DNA of 64,000 nucleotides, from assembly GCA_004194705.1 (NCBI GenBank), contig SADC01000841.1:248001-312000 (forward strand). The letters are read 5' to 3'. The notes below the pieces were generated by a model. It was given only the letters and a program-made list of their open reading frames with translations, had not been told where the DNA came from and made no database searches. Shown piece after piece: positions 12,401 through 22,231 of this stretch (position 1 is the first letter of the stretch; every line of letters begins with the position of its first letter). The DNA is from Ditylenchus dipsaci (lineage: Eukaryota; Nematoda; Chromadorea; Rhabditida; Anguinidae). Made by a program: the position numbers and the translations under genes.

Positions 12401-13862
12401 TAAGGTTGTCTATTTTTTGTCTAGATATATTTATTTTTGTTTTTTTTTGTTTTCTCCATACCAAAAATATTTTTTACTTGCATAAAGCAGTTAAATTACT
12501 GAAAACAACAGCTAGACTCTAAATTTTGGAGACATTCCAGGATGGTTTAGAATGCTACAATTTTTCGTTAGTGTCTATGTTGCGGCTTGACGGATTTCAT
12601 TCGTCGATGGTGGATAGTTATGGAACAAGCTGATTAAAATAATAAATTCGTTAATGAATGATTATGAATGATTGTTTGTTATCGAATAGTAATAATTGAA
12701 GAAAGGTTAAAAGACGGTTCTGTTTAAAAAGGTCAAACAAATGTGTTTATGGGTAGTTGCGAACTTTCTGACCAACCTGATAAATATTCAGTGCCTTTCT
12801 ATGTACGCTCTACGCTTATATAAAGACATCTCTTTTTAATAAATATATGAAGACATCTCCCTCCTTATCTCACAGGTATTGTGCTAAATGAAAGCTTAAC
12901 ATAACCAAAAATGACGCCAAGTGGGGGTCATCTAGAAGCAACCTCGCTAATCCGGCACCCCCGCTAATCCGGCACCTAAGAACAGGTCCCGAGGGTGCCG
13001 GATTAGCGAGACTCGACTGTAAAAAATTTTACCATTCAACTCTAGGCTTGGACCAACTAGATCAGCTGGCAATGAGAATGGAACACAATCTGGAGCAGCA
13101 GATCCAAGCCAGAAACCAGAGCGGTGTGACCGAAGAGGCTCTCAGAGATTCTCCATGATGTTCAAACACTTCGATAAGGTAATTTCGGTGCTAATTATTG
13201 GCTTTTTTTACTAGATAGACTCTATAACACAAATAATCTAAAACTAGCAAGATCTTGGGAAATTAGCCCGACTCGGAACCCTGCTCTACAATCTTAAAAA
13301 CAAAACTAACTATTTAAAATTTTTAGGAGAAAGTCGGGTATGTTGACATTTTTTGTTTTTTTACTCGAATTAGCCCTAATCTTATACCCTATTATTTAGC
13401 CGTCTTGACCATCAACAGTTCAAGAGCTGCCTGCGAGCCCTGGGTTACGATCTGCCTATGGTGGAAGGCCAACCGGAGCCGGAATTCTCTAGAATCCTGG
13501 ATCTGGTTGACCCTAACAGAGACGGCTATGTGACCTTGCAGGAGTACATGTCCTTTATGATCAATAAAGAGACTGAGAATGTCAGGTCCAGTGAAGACAT
13601 TGAGATGGCTTTCCGCGCTCTCTCCAAGGAATTCCGACCCTATGTCACTGCCGAAGAGTTATATGCTGTAAGTGGTTTGGAGAAAGTCTAAACTGTGGGG
13701 TCCACCTAACTGATCGTTACATTATTTACAGAACCTTAGTCCTGAGCAAGCAGAGTATTGCATCAAGCGAATGAAGCCATATGTGGAGTCGATCTCCGGC
13801 CGGACAATCGCTGGTGCTCTAGACTATGAACAATTTGTGCAATCCCTGTTCCAACTCAATAA
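452..13862 (+). CDS. alpha-Spec: Alpha-spectrin, 3' part (partial at 5' end)
   Basis: Actin-crosslinking protein of the submembrane skeleton; pairs with beta-spectrin. Visible exons: 452-602, 1171-1488, 4398-4563, 4614-4844, 7571-7706, 8192-8317, 8372-8493, 8548-8612, 8728-8906, 8959-9177, 9288-9459, 9522-9622, 9675-9802, 9861-9880, 9936-10042, 10288-10378, 10432-10535, 10601-10710, 10760-10842, 11004-11144, 13046-13178, 13327-13337, 13400-13667, 13732-13862. The translation runs through triple-helical spectrin repeats ([48 protein letters not shown]), then the conserved [11 protein letters not shown] segment, and ends in calmodulin-like EF hands ([14 protein letters not shown]). Order and content match insect alpha-spectrin throughout. 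Frame breaks near 4748, 8840, 9097, 9757, 10004, 13052, 13148 and 13854 are single-base homopolymer indels. The last would restore a stop at 13860 right after SLFQ, where the fly protein ends; without it the frame runs to 13998. The gene continues upstream of the window. Confidence 0.95.
720..1060. repeat. Foldback repeat with GC-rich hairpin centre, copy 1
   Basis: Lies in the intron between the exons at 452-602 and 1171-1488. Shares the sequence from GGGCTGTATTGGGA through CTTCTCGGAATCATGTCTAA to the GC-rich hairpin GCGCCCCTTCGGGGC and on to ATGCATACCAGAG with copies near 5050-5570, 6270-6860, 41760-42060 and a fragment near 46590-46740. The centre is self-complementary over more than 60 bases. 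No coding capacity. Confidence 0.7.
2515..3140. repeat. Degenerate minisatellite, about 20-26 base unit
   Basis: Many imperfect copies of a unit like ACCAGGATAGCACCCGAACC in head-to-tail order. The unit varies in both length and sequence, so the array is old. Open frames crossing it on both strands are artefacts of the repeat. Confidence 0.8.
3350..3468. mobile_element. Pogo/Tigger-type miniature element, right end damaged
   Basis: Starts CAGTCGACTCTCTACATAAC directly after a TA dinucleotide. The inverted counterpart GACGTTATGTAGAGAGT ends at 3468, but the last bases expected for a CAGTCG terminus are missing. The motif GACGTTAT recurs inside. The CAGTC start and TA flank match intact elements at 11168, 25511, 47526 and 52848. 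Confidence 0.65.
3738..3864. mobile_element. hAT-type miniature element
   Basis: Flanked by the exact 8-base direct repeat ATCATATG (3730-3737 and 3865-3872). The right end reads CGACAACTCTA, the complement of TAGAGTTGTCG and close to the TAGGGTTGTC terminus of the autonomous hAT at 26652. The left end lacks the first eight bases of that terminus. The interior is palindromic around TTCGAGCTCAAAGTTCG. Non-coding. Confidence 0.75.
5045..5580. repeat. Foldback repeat with hairpin centre, copy 2 (interrupted)
   Basis: Reverse-orientation copy of the family at 720-1060: GGGCTGTATAGGGAGGG, CTACC..CATAAC, ATGCATGTTTTTTCGTGCA, TTAGACATGATTTCGAGAAG. It is interrupted at 5193 by a 156-base hAT-type element. 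Confidence 0.7.
5193..5348. mobile_element. hAT-type miniature element, GGCCG-rich
   Basis: Termini TAGGGTTGTCGGCCGACC and its complement. Flanked by an 8-base duplication CACATAAC / CGCATAAC (one mismatch). Related copies of the host repeat at 6671-6699 and 41806-41826 carry the uninterrupted CCGCATAA site, giving a natural empty site. Inside are repeated TTTCGGCTTTCGGC motifs. The first ten bases equal those of the autonomous hAT at 26652. Confidence 0.88.
6270..6860. repeat. Foldback element with hairpin centre, copy 3 (most complete)
   Basis: Outer arms CATGGTTTTTTAGTCG..AAATTTAAATTGGCGCC (about 6294-6345) and their complement (about 6795-6850), then GGGCTGTATTGGGAGGG / CCCTTCCCTATACAGCCC, then the central hairpin CCCCTGCGCCCCCTTCGGGG. 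Most of the 600 bases can fold into one long stem. No open frame of note. Confidence 0.7.
7190..7492. repeat. CAACCGGTTGAT tandem/palindromic tract
   Basis: About fifteen copies of TCAACCGG or its complement CCGGTTGA, often arranged as the perfect palindrome ATCAACCGGTTGAT. Two copies of a longer block with TGATGGTGGATG. The tract resembles the short-motif arms of other elements in this window, but I could not fix its ends. Confidence 0.65.
7744..8170. mobile_element. Miniature foldback element occupying a spectrin intron
   Basis: Inverted arms: GTGAAAACACCCGTCAGG..TCGGTGATTACTTTTCAA on the left, and its complement TTGAAAAGTAATCACCGA..GGTGTTTTCAG on the right. A second inner inverted pair is GTAGCCCTAAATC / AGAGCTACATACTGG. 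It fills about 427 of the 485 bases of intron 7707-8191. Family unknown. Confidence 0.75.
10075..10210. mobile_element. Short palindromic element in spectrin intron
   Basis: Inverted arms of about 50 bases, AACAAGCACCCCAAAAAAAT..GGGGGACCAAGGCA and its complement, form a near-perfect hairpin. A partial end copy (GGGGTGCTTGTTC) lies just to the right. The GCCTTGGTCCCC block also appears in unrelated foldbacks at 11520, 41630, 42220 and 60155. Confidence 0.7.
11385..11745. repeat. Foldback with CTTGGTCCCC arms
   Basis: Inverted halves: TTTCAAGAAATTCGCCGG..ATAACTTTTTTTATAGG..TTGACGG on the left and the complement, ending CCGGCGAATTTCTTGAAA, on the right. The centre holds TTGCTTGGTCCCCACTGTGG and the complementary CCACAAGGGGACCAAGCAA. 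Nested within the element 11168-13019 and related to the TA-flanked element at 60005-60192. Confidence 0.65.
11767..12074. mobile_element. TTAA-flanked miniature element with tRNA-like segment
   Basis: Flanked by TTAA (11763-11766, 12075-12078). Inverted termini AGGAGCATGCTCGTCGC and GCGACGAGCATGCCCAT extend inward through AATATT(TT)GAAAGGCGGGTAC for about 45 bases. The interior (about 11895-11970) has a Pol III B-box-like GGTTCGATTCCC preceded by GTGGCATGGTG, a tRNA-like arrangement without a foldable acceptor stem. The TTAA target suggests piggyBac or Kolobok type. Confidence 0.7.
12207..12674. repeat. 64-base direct repeat pair flanking a repeat fragment
   Basis: TGGATAATTATGGAACAAG..AATGATTATGAATGATT occurs at 12207-12270 and again, with few changes, at 12610-12674 in the same orientation. 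Between them lies a fragment of the hairpin-foldback family (CTCGGAATCATGTCTAAGG near 12390). Confidence 0.65.
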
Positions 13863-13929
13863 TACGTGCTTCAGATGCCAGTTTTACCATGTTAATCTTA
13901 TTGTTATATTATTATACTTCACGCCCAAG

Positions 13930-14115
13930 CTTGAGCTACTGCTGCGGACAAAGCTTTTTTCTGGTGCAAAAAGACTTTTTCGCTGCAAATATTTTTGATA
14001 CAAAAAATACTTTTTGCTGCAAAACTATTTTTTGCACCAAAAAAGCGGATTTGCAGCGTAAAAAAGACTTTTTGCAGCAAAAAAGTCTTTTTGCACAAGA
14101 AAAGAGCTTTTTCTC
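13930..14115. repeat. AAAGACTTTTTTGC iterated tract behind the spectrin gene
   Basis: Repeated AAAAGACTTTTTGC and GCAAAAAG motifs in both orientations, overlapping the probable 3' end of the spectrin transcript. If the stop is at 13860 this is 3' UTR or intergenic; if not, it lies partly in the read-through frame to 13998. Confidence 0.5.
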
Positions 14116-14446
14116 ACTGCTGCAGCATAAAACACACATCTAAATTATAGTGCAACTGCTCATTTTTAAAGTTACTAATGTCTTGTGTCTGCTTAGTGTG
14201 CTTGCTAATAAATTCTGGTAATTTTGTTGAAAGTGACCAAACTTCCACAATGTTTTATTCAACCATAAATTCAACAACAAAAACAAAAATATTTATTCCA
14301 AAATCTCAATCAACCAAGCCATCTACCTCAACACAACATTCAGCATCATATAACAGTAGTGTTGTCGAATATTCGAAAATTTTTAAAAAAAATATTTGAA
14401 ATTTTTTTGAATATTCGATATTGAAATATTGGGGAGGAGTAGATTG

Positions 14447-15470
14447 GGCCTTTTCAAATTGCGCCATTTCAAATTAGGCTAATTCAAATTGGGCCAATGC
14501 AATTAGGCCAATTCAAATTGGGCCAATTCAAATTGGGCCAAGATTTTGACTCAAACAGCAAGGCTACCGGTGCAATATTTTTTATAAGACTTTCATTCTG
14601 ATTTTTTTCTGTACTTTATTGACATAATTGATAATTTTTTTCATTTTTTCCAAAAAATTTCAGATTGTATCTAAACCACATCAAACCATGGCCCGAAAAT
14701 CGACCCACCCTAACCCAACTCCTGGGGTAGGTACCTCCTGGTCAGGTGGGTATCTGCCTGGATGGCCTAAAAAATGGAGTTAAAAAATTAAGTTTACGTT
14801 TAAGGAGACTCGAACCAGTAACCTCGGTGACTTGTATATGAACCTCTACATTAACCCCTGCCAATTGGGTGTCCACCTGGATGGCCAAACTTGATCCAAG
14901 TGGTCGACCACTTGGATCAAAATATTTTTTTAAGGTTTTCGGTTCCAAAACAATTTCTATGTACTAATTCAAGTACGCTGAAGATGGTTTGACAGTGGTA
15001 AAATTACGTTTTATGGAAAAATTTTTGATTATTGCAAAGATTGATTTTGACGAAATCAATCGTTGGCAATAACTCAAAACTTTCACCATAAAAAGTAATT
15101 TTACCACTGTCAACCATCTTCAGCGTGCTCGAATTAGTAATAGAAATTGTTTTGGAACCCGAAAACCTTAAAAAAATATTTTGATCCAAGTGGACGACCA
15201 CTTGGTTTGTCACTCTGGATGGAGTTTTGAGCGATTCTAATGGTGATGTAGAGGTTGCTGGTTCGATACACCTGGGTGCATACCTTTTTTACCATAATTT
15301 TAGATAAAAAAAAAGACAAGCGTTCGACTTTTCAGGTCATTTAGGTGAATATGCCCCTATTCTGAAGTTACCCGTAGCTGTTTGACTAAAAATCTTGGCC
15401 CAATTTGCATTGGCCAATTTGAAATTGGGCCAGTTTGCATTGGCCCAATTTGAAATGGGCCAAGTCGAAA
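14447..15470. mobile_element. Foldback element with TTCAAATTGGGCC arms (core copy 1)
   Basis: The left arm repeats AATTCAAATTGGGCC four to five times (14447-14540); the right arm carries its complement GGCCCAATTTG (15395-15465). Next inward is an inverted pair of tRNA-like segments (B-box CTGGTTCGAGTC on the minus strand near 14810, CTGGTTCGATACACC near 15250), then the palindrome AAGTGGTCGACCACTT (near 14897 and 15186), then a long central stem GAAGATGGTTTGACAGTGGT and its complement (14980-15125). No transposase. Confidence 0.75.
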
Positions 15471-16235
15471 TAAAGTTACTGTAAATAAAATATTTAATTT
15501 GTGGCGAATTACATATATATATTTATTGAACAAACAAGGCATTATACAATTGCACTTACAGTTTTGAAACACAAATAAGACTAAACTAAATTTTATCATA
15601 TTCAGATTCCCTAAATGATCGATTTACAATAAGTCAAAAGTATATATTCATTAACAACAAAACAAAAAAGAAAGGAAAAGAAAGAATTTTTTAAGAAGTT
15701 TCACTTATTTCGTTTAAGTCTAATGTCTTTAAAGTTAGCTTGAAGTTAAGAGAGTTTTTAGATTAAGGACTTCGGGACTTATTTTATTCCACAAATTTAT
15801 AGTTCGGCATAAAAACGGGTTATGGGTAAACGATTCATTAAATACAATGTGGGGATATCTGCGCTGAGAGGTTGTGATTTGGAAAAAAAATCTAATTGTA
15901 ATTGATTTCTAAATATAATTTTGTGAGCATAATAAGATCGAACATCAAGCGCCTTTCAAAAGAGTTTAAGGTTGCAAATTTTTAATCTTTGCTCGTATGA
16001 AACTTTTTTATGACCAGATTTTTGAGCGCTATTTTAGTGAAAATTTTTGAACTTTTTCAACCCTATTTGAGTCTTGTTTGAATTTAGGGTTCCAAACAGT
16101 GGTTGCAAATTCCAGGTTTGGTCGAACATAACTTTTATAGGCCAAAATTAAAGTCTCTAAGTTTTTAGTTTGGAGCGAGCGTAACATTAAAAAAGAATTG
16201 CGATTTCCTGATTGAATAATTTTGAGAGTTGATCA

Positions 16236-18430
16236 TTAAATTAGATTTGTGTCAATTAATACGCCAAGATCTTTAACACTATTTGTTTCTGGCACAGGTT
16301 TCGAATCAAGTTCATAAATCGTTTTTGTATTTGTTTTTCCGAAATGAATTACCATACATTTTTCCTGTGCTATTTTTAGCCCCCATTTCTTTGACCACAG
16401 ACAAAGACTCTCTAATGCTTCCTGCAGTTTTATCGATTCATTTTTTGTCTGAAAGCTGTGATATATTTTTACATCATCAGCAAAATCTTTATTCCGATTT
16501 CTTTTGGCAGGCATGTTGGAAGGTCATTTATATAGATTAAAAAAAGGAGTGGCCCCAAAACGCTTCCTTGAGGAACACCTGAAGCGATAGTTTTAGACTC
16601 AGAAAAGGATCCATTAACTTTGACTTGAAAAGTTCTTCCAATTAAAAACTCTTTAATGAAATAAAATATTTTGCCTCTTATTCCTGAATCGTAGATTTTT
16701 TGAAGCAATTTTCCATGGGGTGTTGAGTCGAAAGCTTTAGCAAAATCGATGTATATAATATCTGATTTTTGTTCTGCTCTAGGGAGTGGGTAATATCATT
16801 GAGTGTGCTAATAATTGGGTATCAGTAGATCGGTTTTTGAGAAACCCGAATTGCTCTGAAGAGAAAAAATTTCGATCTAATAAGAATTTGATATATTTTT
16901 TTGCAAGAATTTGTTCAAGAAATCGGCATAATGAGCAGGTTAAGGAAATCGTCTATAGTTACTAGGGCATGACTTGTCCCCTTTTTTAAAATTGGCACTA
17001 CAATAGAGGTCTTCCAAAAACTCGGAAATATTTTTTTGATCGAGTATTGTTCTGAAAAGAGTGTGATAGGTTCTGCCAAAAAAGAGCGCATTTTTTTAAA
17101 ATAATAAATGAATTTGTCAGGAGACGTCGAATTTCGGTTGGGTAATTTTGTAAAAGATTGAAAATCTCATGAACTTCAACTCGATATCCTCTAGATTAGT
17201 TTCATTAGTTTAAAATAGGTGCCAGTTCAACATTTTCCTTATATTCTGATGTGTTAGAAAAAGAAGCAAAAACGTTTGCGATAGTATTCGGCTTTTGTCA
17301 TTGTCAGTGAAAAATAATTCCGACTGATTTTCCAATGGAGGAATAAATTGATGCGGATTAGTTTTTTCTTAATGTATCGGTAGAAATCTTTGCGTGTTTT
17401 CCCAAGAAGCTTTTTTTCTGTCTCATTATGCAATTTTCTTAAAAATACTTTTGTGTTTGACAGCACTTTTTGTACATACTTTTTACATTCGGATTTGTTT
17501 TGCTAAATGATGAAGTCTCAGTTTTTCTTTGGATATGTTTGGATTTCTTTTGTGTATTGGACTTTTTTGTTGACTGGAAGAGCTTTGAAAGGAATGAATT
17601 TCTGTATATTTTCGCACAATGTTTATGAAACAGTGTACTTTTTTCAACCGTAAATTCATAAGAAAAATGTTTTTCCCAATTGATTTTTGAAAGCCCATTG
17701 CTAAGCAGAGATAAATTGGCATGAGAAAAGTTTCTTGTTATCGATTTCGTTTCTTTTGCAGACGTTTTTTTGCCTGTAAAAGAAAGGAAATAGAATTATG
17801 ATCAGATGTTGAGAAAGGTTCAATAACTACAGCTTTGGAAATCAGGAAATGTGGATTACTCATAACAAGATCAAGAATAGTTTTTTCTCTTGTGGGACTA
17901 TTAATATGCTGAGTGAAACCGTTTTGGGAAATAAAATTCAAGAGCAAGGCTGAGGCTTCATTATTTTCGCATTTCATTAAGGACCAGTCGATTTTCGGGA
18001 GATTGAAATCACCACAAATCAGTGAATTATTAGACGAAAGTTTTGTCAAAGTTTTGAAAAAAGTTTTGATTTGTTTAATGGGTAGTTTGGAGGTCGATAG
18101 ACGCAATGAATATCAGTTTTGGTTTGACTAAAAGTTTAACAGATGTAATCTCGAGCCCATTCTTTATGCAAGTTAATTCTTGAACGGTATTGCAATAGAT
18201 ATTAGAATAGCAGTTCCACCCCTTTTTGGTTAGTTCTATTATTCAAAATTGGTGTATATTTCCCATCACAAGAAAGTTCGTTCAAAAGTGCGTGGGTATC
18301 ATTTATCCAAGTTTCTGTTATGAAAATAAGGTCAGGGTTTTGGTTGAAACAATATGATGAAGGTCAGGAATTTTATTAAGGATGGAGCGCGCATTGAAAT
18401 AAAGACACTTTAAATTGCCTAGTTTGTCCT
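16236..18430 (-). pseudogene. LINE ORF2 (endonuclease + reverse transcriptase), broken
   Basis: Frames read on the minus strand: 18430-18110 EN start (NARSILNK, FITETW, frameshifted); 18106-17738 EN centre and end (CGDFNLPKIDW, SDHNSI); 17466-17254 linker; about 17130-16540 RT fingers and palm ([16 protein letters not shown]); 16514-16236 RT (FADD, GLKIAQEKC, VKDLGVLID). At least five frame breaks. It would nick target DNA and copy its own RNA if intact. A 3' end of a related LINE lies at 29289-29833. Confidence 0.85.
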
Positions 18431-18671
18431 CGAAATCCTAGTGAAGCTTCTTAAAAGCTTTGGTCCTTGTTTTCTTTAATAGAAGATCAGATACAAAATA
18501 TTTGAAAAAGCCACATGCTTGATTTTTTTCATAGCATTCTTTTCTGCGGCACTCAAAAGCTTTAACTCACTTTCAGTCATGTCACGACGTACAGAGATTG
18601 TCCAGGATGAGTTGGAAGAGCAGCAACAGCCTTACCAAAGCCTCGAAGAAAATCATTTCTGTCTTTTTCAG

Positions 18672-19175
18672 TTAAGAAGGAGACTTTGATGATTCGGCCT
18701 CGATGGAAGTTCTTGGACCATGCCGGTGAACCTTGGCCAAATCAACGTCGAATTCTTTGCCGGTTGCTTTGATGATTGATGAAATGAGAGACACATCACT
18801 TGCTTTTGTTGCACTGTCGTCTTCTGCTTCTGGAACACGCTCAATGACTGCTCGAAGTGATTTTCCTTTCATTTGCTCAGCTTCACGCATTGCTTGAATC
18901 ATGGTTTGAGTGAAGTCCAGAGGAGGTTTTTCATAGCCATCATCTTTCTTACGGTCTGCCTGGAGCTCTTCAATCCGGTCACGTAGAAAGCTGTTTTCTT
19001 TAATAACTTGCCCATTTATAGCTGTCAATTTTCTGTTAGTCTCAGTCAAGGTTTCGGTACACTTAGTCAAAGAAACCAGCTGAGCTTGTTGTTGTTCAAT
19101 AGTGGACAAGTGCAGGGCAATAATTTTAGCAAGATCATCTTTGCCAAGCTTGTCATATGCAATAACTTTTGACAT
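18672..19175 (-). CDS. LINE ORF1-like coiled-coil protein
   Basis: 167 residues beginning MSKVIAYDKLGKDD. A heptad-rich segment (residues about 20-75, LTETNRKLTAINGQVIKENS) predicts a coiled coil, followed by a polar C-terminal part. It stands just 5' of the endonuclease/RT part of the same element, the ORF1 position of non-LTR retrotransposons, which usually encodes an RNA-binding trimeric chaperone. No zinc knuckle is visible. Assignment rests mainly on position and coiled-coil content. Confidence 0.7.
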   Translation of the reverse strand: MSKVIAYDKLGKDDLAKIIALHLSTIEQQQAQLVSLTKCTETLTETNRKLTAINGQVIKENSFLRDRIEELQADRKKDDGYEKPPLDFTQTMIQAMREAEQMKGKSLRAVIERVPEAEDDSATKASDVSLISSIIKATGKEFDVDLAKVHRHGPRTSIEAESSKSPS

Positions 19176-19250
19176 TACAATAAAGCTGAATCGATCGGGA
19201 AAGAAAGGAGAAAAAGTAGAGAGAGATATTCTCCAAGCCGCTTTAGCTAG

Positions 19251-19320
19251 CTTGAAAAATAAAGGGAATGAAAAATAAAGGGAATGAAAAATAAAGGGAA
19301 TGAAAAATAAAGGGAATGAA
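19251..19320. repeat. 16-base tandem repeat, four units
   Basis: Four near-identical copies of AAAAATAAAGGGAATG, about 75 bases upstream (in LINE orientation) of the LINE ORF1, so possibly part of the LINE 5' UTR. Confidence 0.85.
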
Positions 19321-19344
19321 AATATGATAGTTCAATGCTTAAAT

Positions 19345-19580
19345 TATGTGATAAGTGATATCTGTTAAGTTGATAAGTGACAAGTCGATAAGTGTTAAGT
19401 GAAAAGTTTATCATGATATGTGCGATACGTGTTTCAAGTAAACTTATCGCTTTTCAATTATCACTCATCAAACTTATCGTGATAAGTATGATAAGTATAG
19501 CTGAGACACACATCACACATATCATGATAAACTTTTCACTTTTCACTTATCGACTTTTCACTTATCACTTATCTGTTAGC
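19345..19580. repeat. Foldback with GATAAGTG motif arms
   Basis: Arms of iterated GATAAGTG / TTAAGTGAAAAGTTTATC on the left and CACTTATC / GATAAACTTTTCACTT on the right, around a central TATCATGATA. A miniature element, ends not determined. Confidence 0.65.
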
Positions 19581-19702
19581 TGAAATAGCGCCCAGAGTCC
19601 ATATTCTCAGTTTATTGCAGATCATTTCGCAGAAGCCTGAAAAAACGAACAACGAAAAATTGCATTCAAAGACAATTTGCTCTAAAACCATAGTGTAGGA
19701 TT

Positions 19703-21630
19703 GGCTCACCCTGAGACTGACATAAATTTTTCAGAAATCAATTGATTCTATCAAAAAGTCTTTCTGACATAAATTCAAAGTGACAATAATTTGTCTTGAC
19801 ACGATTTTTTTAAAATAAAACTTATATTAGCAAAAACTGTTTCGAAATTAATGATTCTGATGAAAAATGGTGTTGTCTTGACTTTGGCTAGTTTTTTTTG
19901 GCTGTATTGGGTTTCGATATCAGTTTCGAAATATGCCTAAGCAACTTACCCACTTTAACCCTTCCGGTCTCCAGAAGTAGTTGGATGGTCTTAAAACAAA
20001 ATTGACTCAGATTCAAAAACAAATCGTATTATCATACGTAAATCGGGTGGTGAATTGGTTTGATAAGACCAAAACCCGATTTCACCTACTTGACTACAAA
20101 ACCCGAAATGAGTACCCCTGGTCCAGGTGGATATCCATTAGGACATGCCGAAGATGGTTTGATAGTGGTTAAATGCCGTTTTGTAGGGTATTTTTTGAGT
20201 TTTAGTAAAATCGAGTTTTGGCAAAATCAATTATTTTGCAAAACTCAAAAATAACCACACAAAAAGGCTTTCCACCACTATCGAACCATCTTCAGCATGC
20301 CCGAATCAGTCCAGAAAACAGGTTTCGGAACATGAAAAACGAAAAAGTAATCGCAGCAAGTGGACGACCACTTGGTTTGGTTGTTTCAGACTAAAAAATT
20401 TGAATGCTCGCAAAATTTTTCGATTTTAAAAATTTTCAAATTATTTCGAAAGTGTGGACCAATTCATGTGTGGGTCAATTCGTGTGCGGACCGATTCTGG
20501 ATCAATTCGCTTAACGCCTGTAAATGGATATCCACCTGATCAGAAGGTACCCATTTCGGGTTTTGGGTCTGGGTATGTGAAATTGGGATTTTGGTCTTAT
20601 CAAACCTTATTCACGTCACGGTTTTACATTTGATAGCAAGGTTTGGTTTTGATTTAGTTTTTTTTTATTTTCAGGTTATTCAGGTGGGTATCCACCTGGA
20701 CCAGTTGTACCTACCCTGATTTTGGGTTCGGGTGGGTGAAAGTGGGATTTTGGTTTTATCAAACCTAATTCCTCACACGTTTTTTTACATATGATAGCAT
20801 GTATTGTTTTTCAAACTATCTAAAAATATTTTTCAGGTTTTCCAGCTGGATATCCACCTTGTTAGGTAGTACCTAACCCAGGTTTTAGGGTTTCGGTGGG
20901 GAAAATCGTGAATTTGGTCTGAACAAACCAACTCCCCTCACAATTTTGCATATGATAGGATGGTTTGTTTTTAGTTTGAAAAAATTTTCATTTTTAGGCC
21001 ATCCAGCTGGGTGACCACCTGGTCAGGTGGTACCTACCCTGGATTTCGGGATTCGTGTTGGTTAAATCGTAATTTCACTCCTAACGAACAGGATTCACGA
21101 CACGATTTTTCATATGATAGGACGGTTTGTTTTTAGTTTAAAAAATTCATTTTTCAGGCCACCCAGTGGGTATCCACCTGAGCCAGGGGTACCTACCCTG
21201 AACCAAGGGTACTCAGCCAAAGTTTCAGAGTTAGGATGTTCAAAATTGCAATTTCGGCCTCTCAAACCCAATTTCTCATAGAATTTATGTAAGAAAAAGT
21301 ATGTTTCTCATTTTGGGTAAACTTCGTTTTTCTTGATTTTTCATTTCCCAGTCCACCGGATGGATATCCTGTCCAGGTAGTACCTACCCAAAGTTTTGGT
21401 TTTCAGGTTGCTAAAATCGTAAGTTCGGTACTATCAGACACAATCCCGATTATCTACAGTTTAAAAACAAATTGAAAACAATTATTTGCATAAACATTTA
21501 ATTACTAAACAAATTTATTCAAAAAAAATCCTGTCAAGACAAATTATTGTCAGTTTTAATTTGTGTCAGAAAGACTTTTTGATAGAATCAATTGATATCA
21601 GAAAAATTTATGTCAGTCTCAGGGTGAGCC
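19703..21630. mobile_element. Long-TIR DNA transposon, 8-base duplication, copy 1 (1.93 kb)
   Basis: Termini GGCTCACCCTGAGACTGACA and complement TGTCAGTCTCAGGGTGAGCC; inverted similarity extends about 110 bases. Flanked by the exact 8-base duplication GTAGGATT (19695-19702, 21631-21638). The interior contains the GAAGATGGTTTGATAGTGG foldback core (about 20145-20345), AAGTGGACGACCACTT (about 20358), and then six degenerate units of about 160 bases, each centred on a GGTGGGTATCCACCTG-like block (20540-21400). No transposase frame. A second copy lies inverted at 36959-38263. Confidence 0.92.
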
Positions 21631-21779
21631 GTAGGATTTTGTCCCTAGGAATTCAAGTATCAACAATTGCTTTTGCCTTAGGCGAGCATGCTCCTTTAAA
21701 ATGACTTTGGTTTTCCGATAGTTTTAAAAGTGCTGCAGGGTTTTACTGCAGGGATGTCATCTCAAAACTTTAAAAGAAG

Positions 21780-22080
21780 CTACAGGGTGTTTTGGAATGA
21801 GGAGATCCAATTGTCATGTTCTTGCTTGCTGTCTTCTTTGTTGCTGGAATTCAAAAGATTTTTCATTGGATCCACCAGGCTACCGCCTGCATTCTTTAGG
21901 GCATATTGTCGTCTGATTTCCCTATTCATGTCACCAACAAGCTCGCAAGCATCTTCTACATCCCACCGTTTCAGCAATGAAGACTCTGTCATCAGCCAGG
22001 TGCGCAAACGAAGTCAATCTTCAGGTGACAGTTGATTTTGATTGGCAAGATGAGCGTAAAATACATTAGAGTCCATTATA
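21780..22080 (-). CDS. Unrecognised conserved-looking exon or ORF fragment
   Basis: Minus-strand frame with LTTWLM-like start (in-frame MRTWLMTESSLLKRWD, MNREIRRQYALKNAGGSL, DPMKNLL) ending at a stop at 21780. Composition is that of a real soluble protein and is not repeat-like. One in-frame stop lies just upstream (near 22015) and could be another homopolymer or consensus error. It may belong with the acidic frame at 22232-22545. I do not recognise the family. Confidence 0.4.
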
Positions 22081-22231
22081 GCATGCGTTGGCTTACCCTT
22101 AAAACAACTTCCTCTACACGATAGGCATAAATAAAATAGGAGTCAGAAATCCAACATTACAAAAAGTCGCTTATAAACAATAATACGACATTCACCGCTA
22201 GAAATTCTCACAAAGCTTAGTTCATACAATT

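Larger units (their letters stand above)
11168..13019. mobile_element. Pogo/Tigger-type element, 1.85 kb, no intact transposase
   Basis: Left terminus CAGTCGAGTCTCGTTAATCC, right terminus its complement ending CGAGACTCGACTG, with TA on both flanks (11166-11167, 13020-13021). The motif TAATCCGGCACC is iterated near both ends. It sits in the intron between the spectrin exons at 11004-11144 and 13046-13178. The interior is filled by other repeats (11385-11745, 11767-12074, 12207-12674), and I find no transposase frame. Confidence 0.85.
15510..19175 (-). mobile_element. Decayed non-LTR retrotransposon (CR1/Jockey-like LINE)
   Basis: Minus-strand order is ORF1, endonuclease, reverse transcriptase and C-terminal region, then a 3' end near 15510 in an ATATAT-rich tail. 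ORF1 (19175-18672) is a 167-residue coiled-coil-type protein. The EN part carries LKCLYFNARSI, FITETW and CGDFNLPKIDW. The RT part carries [19 protein letters not shown] and FADDVKIY (the F/YADD catalytic box). Several frameshifts and stops show it is dead. It lies between two DNA transposons. Confidence 0.88.

Noticed and set aside
12207..12674. LTR retrotransposon suggested by direct repeats
   Set aside because: Repeats are only 64 bases, lack TG..CA ends, primer binding site and polypurine tract, and enclose just a fragment of another repeat.
13863..13998. 45-residue C-terminal extension of alpha-spectrin
   Set aside because: The read-through part has biased hydrophobic sequence unlike any spectrin; a single missing A before 13855 would place a stop where the family ends. 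Transcript data could overturn this.
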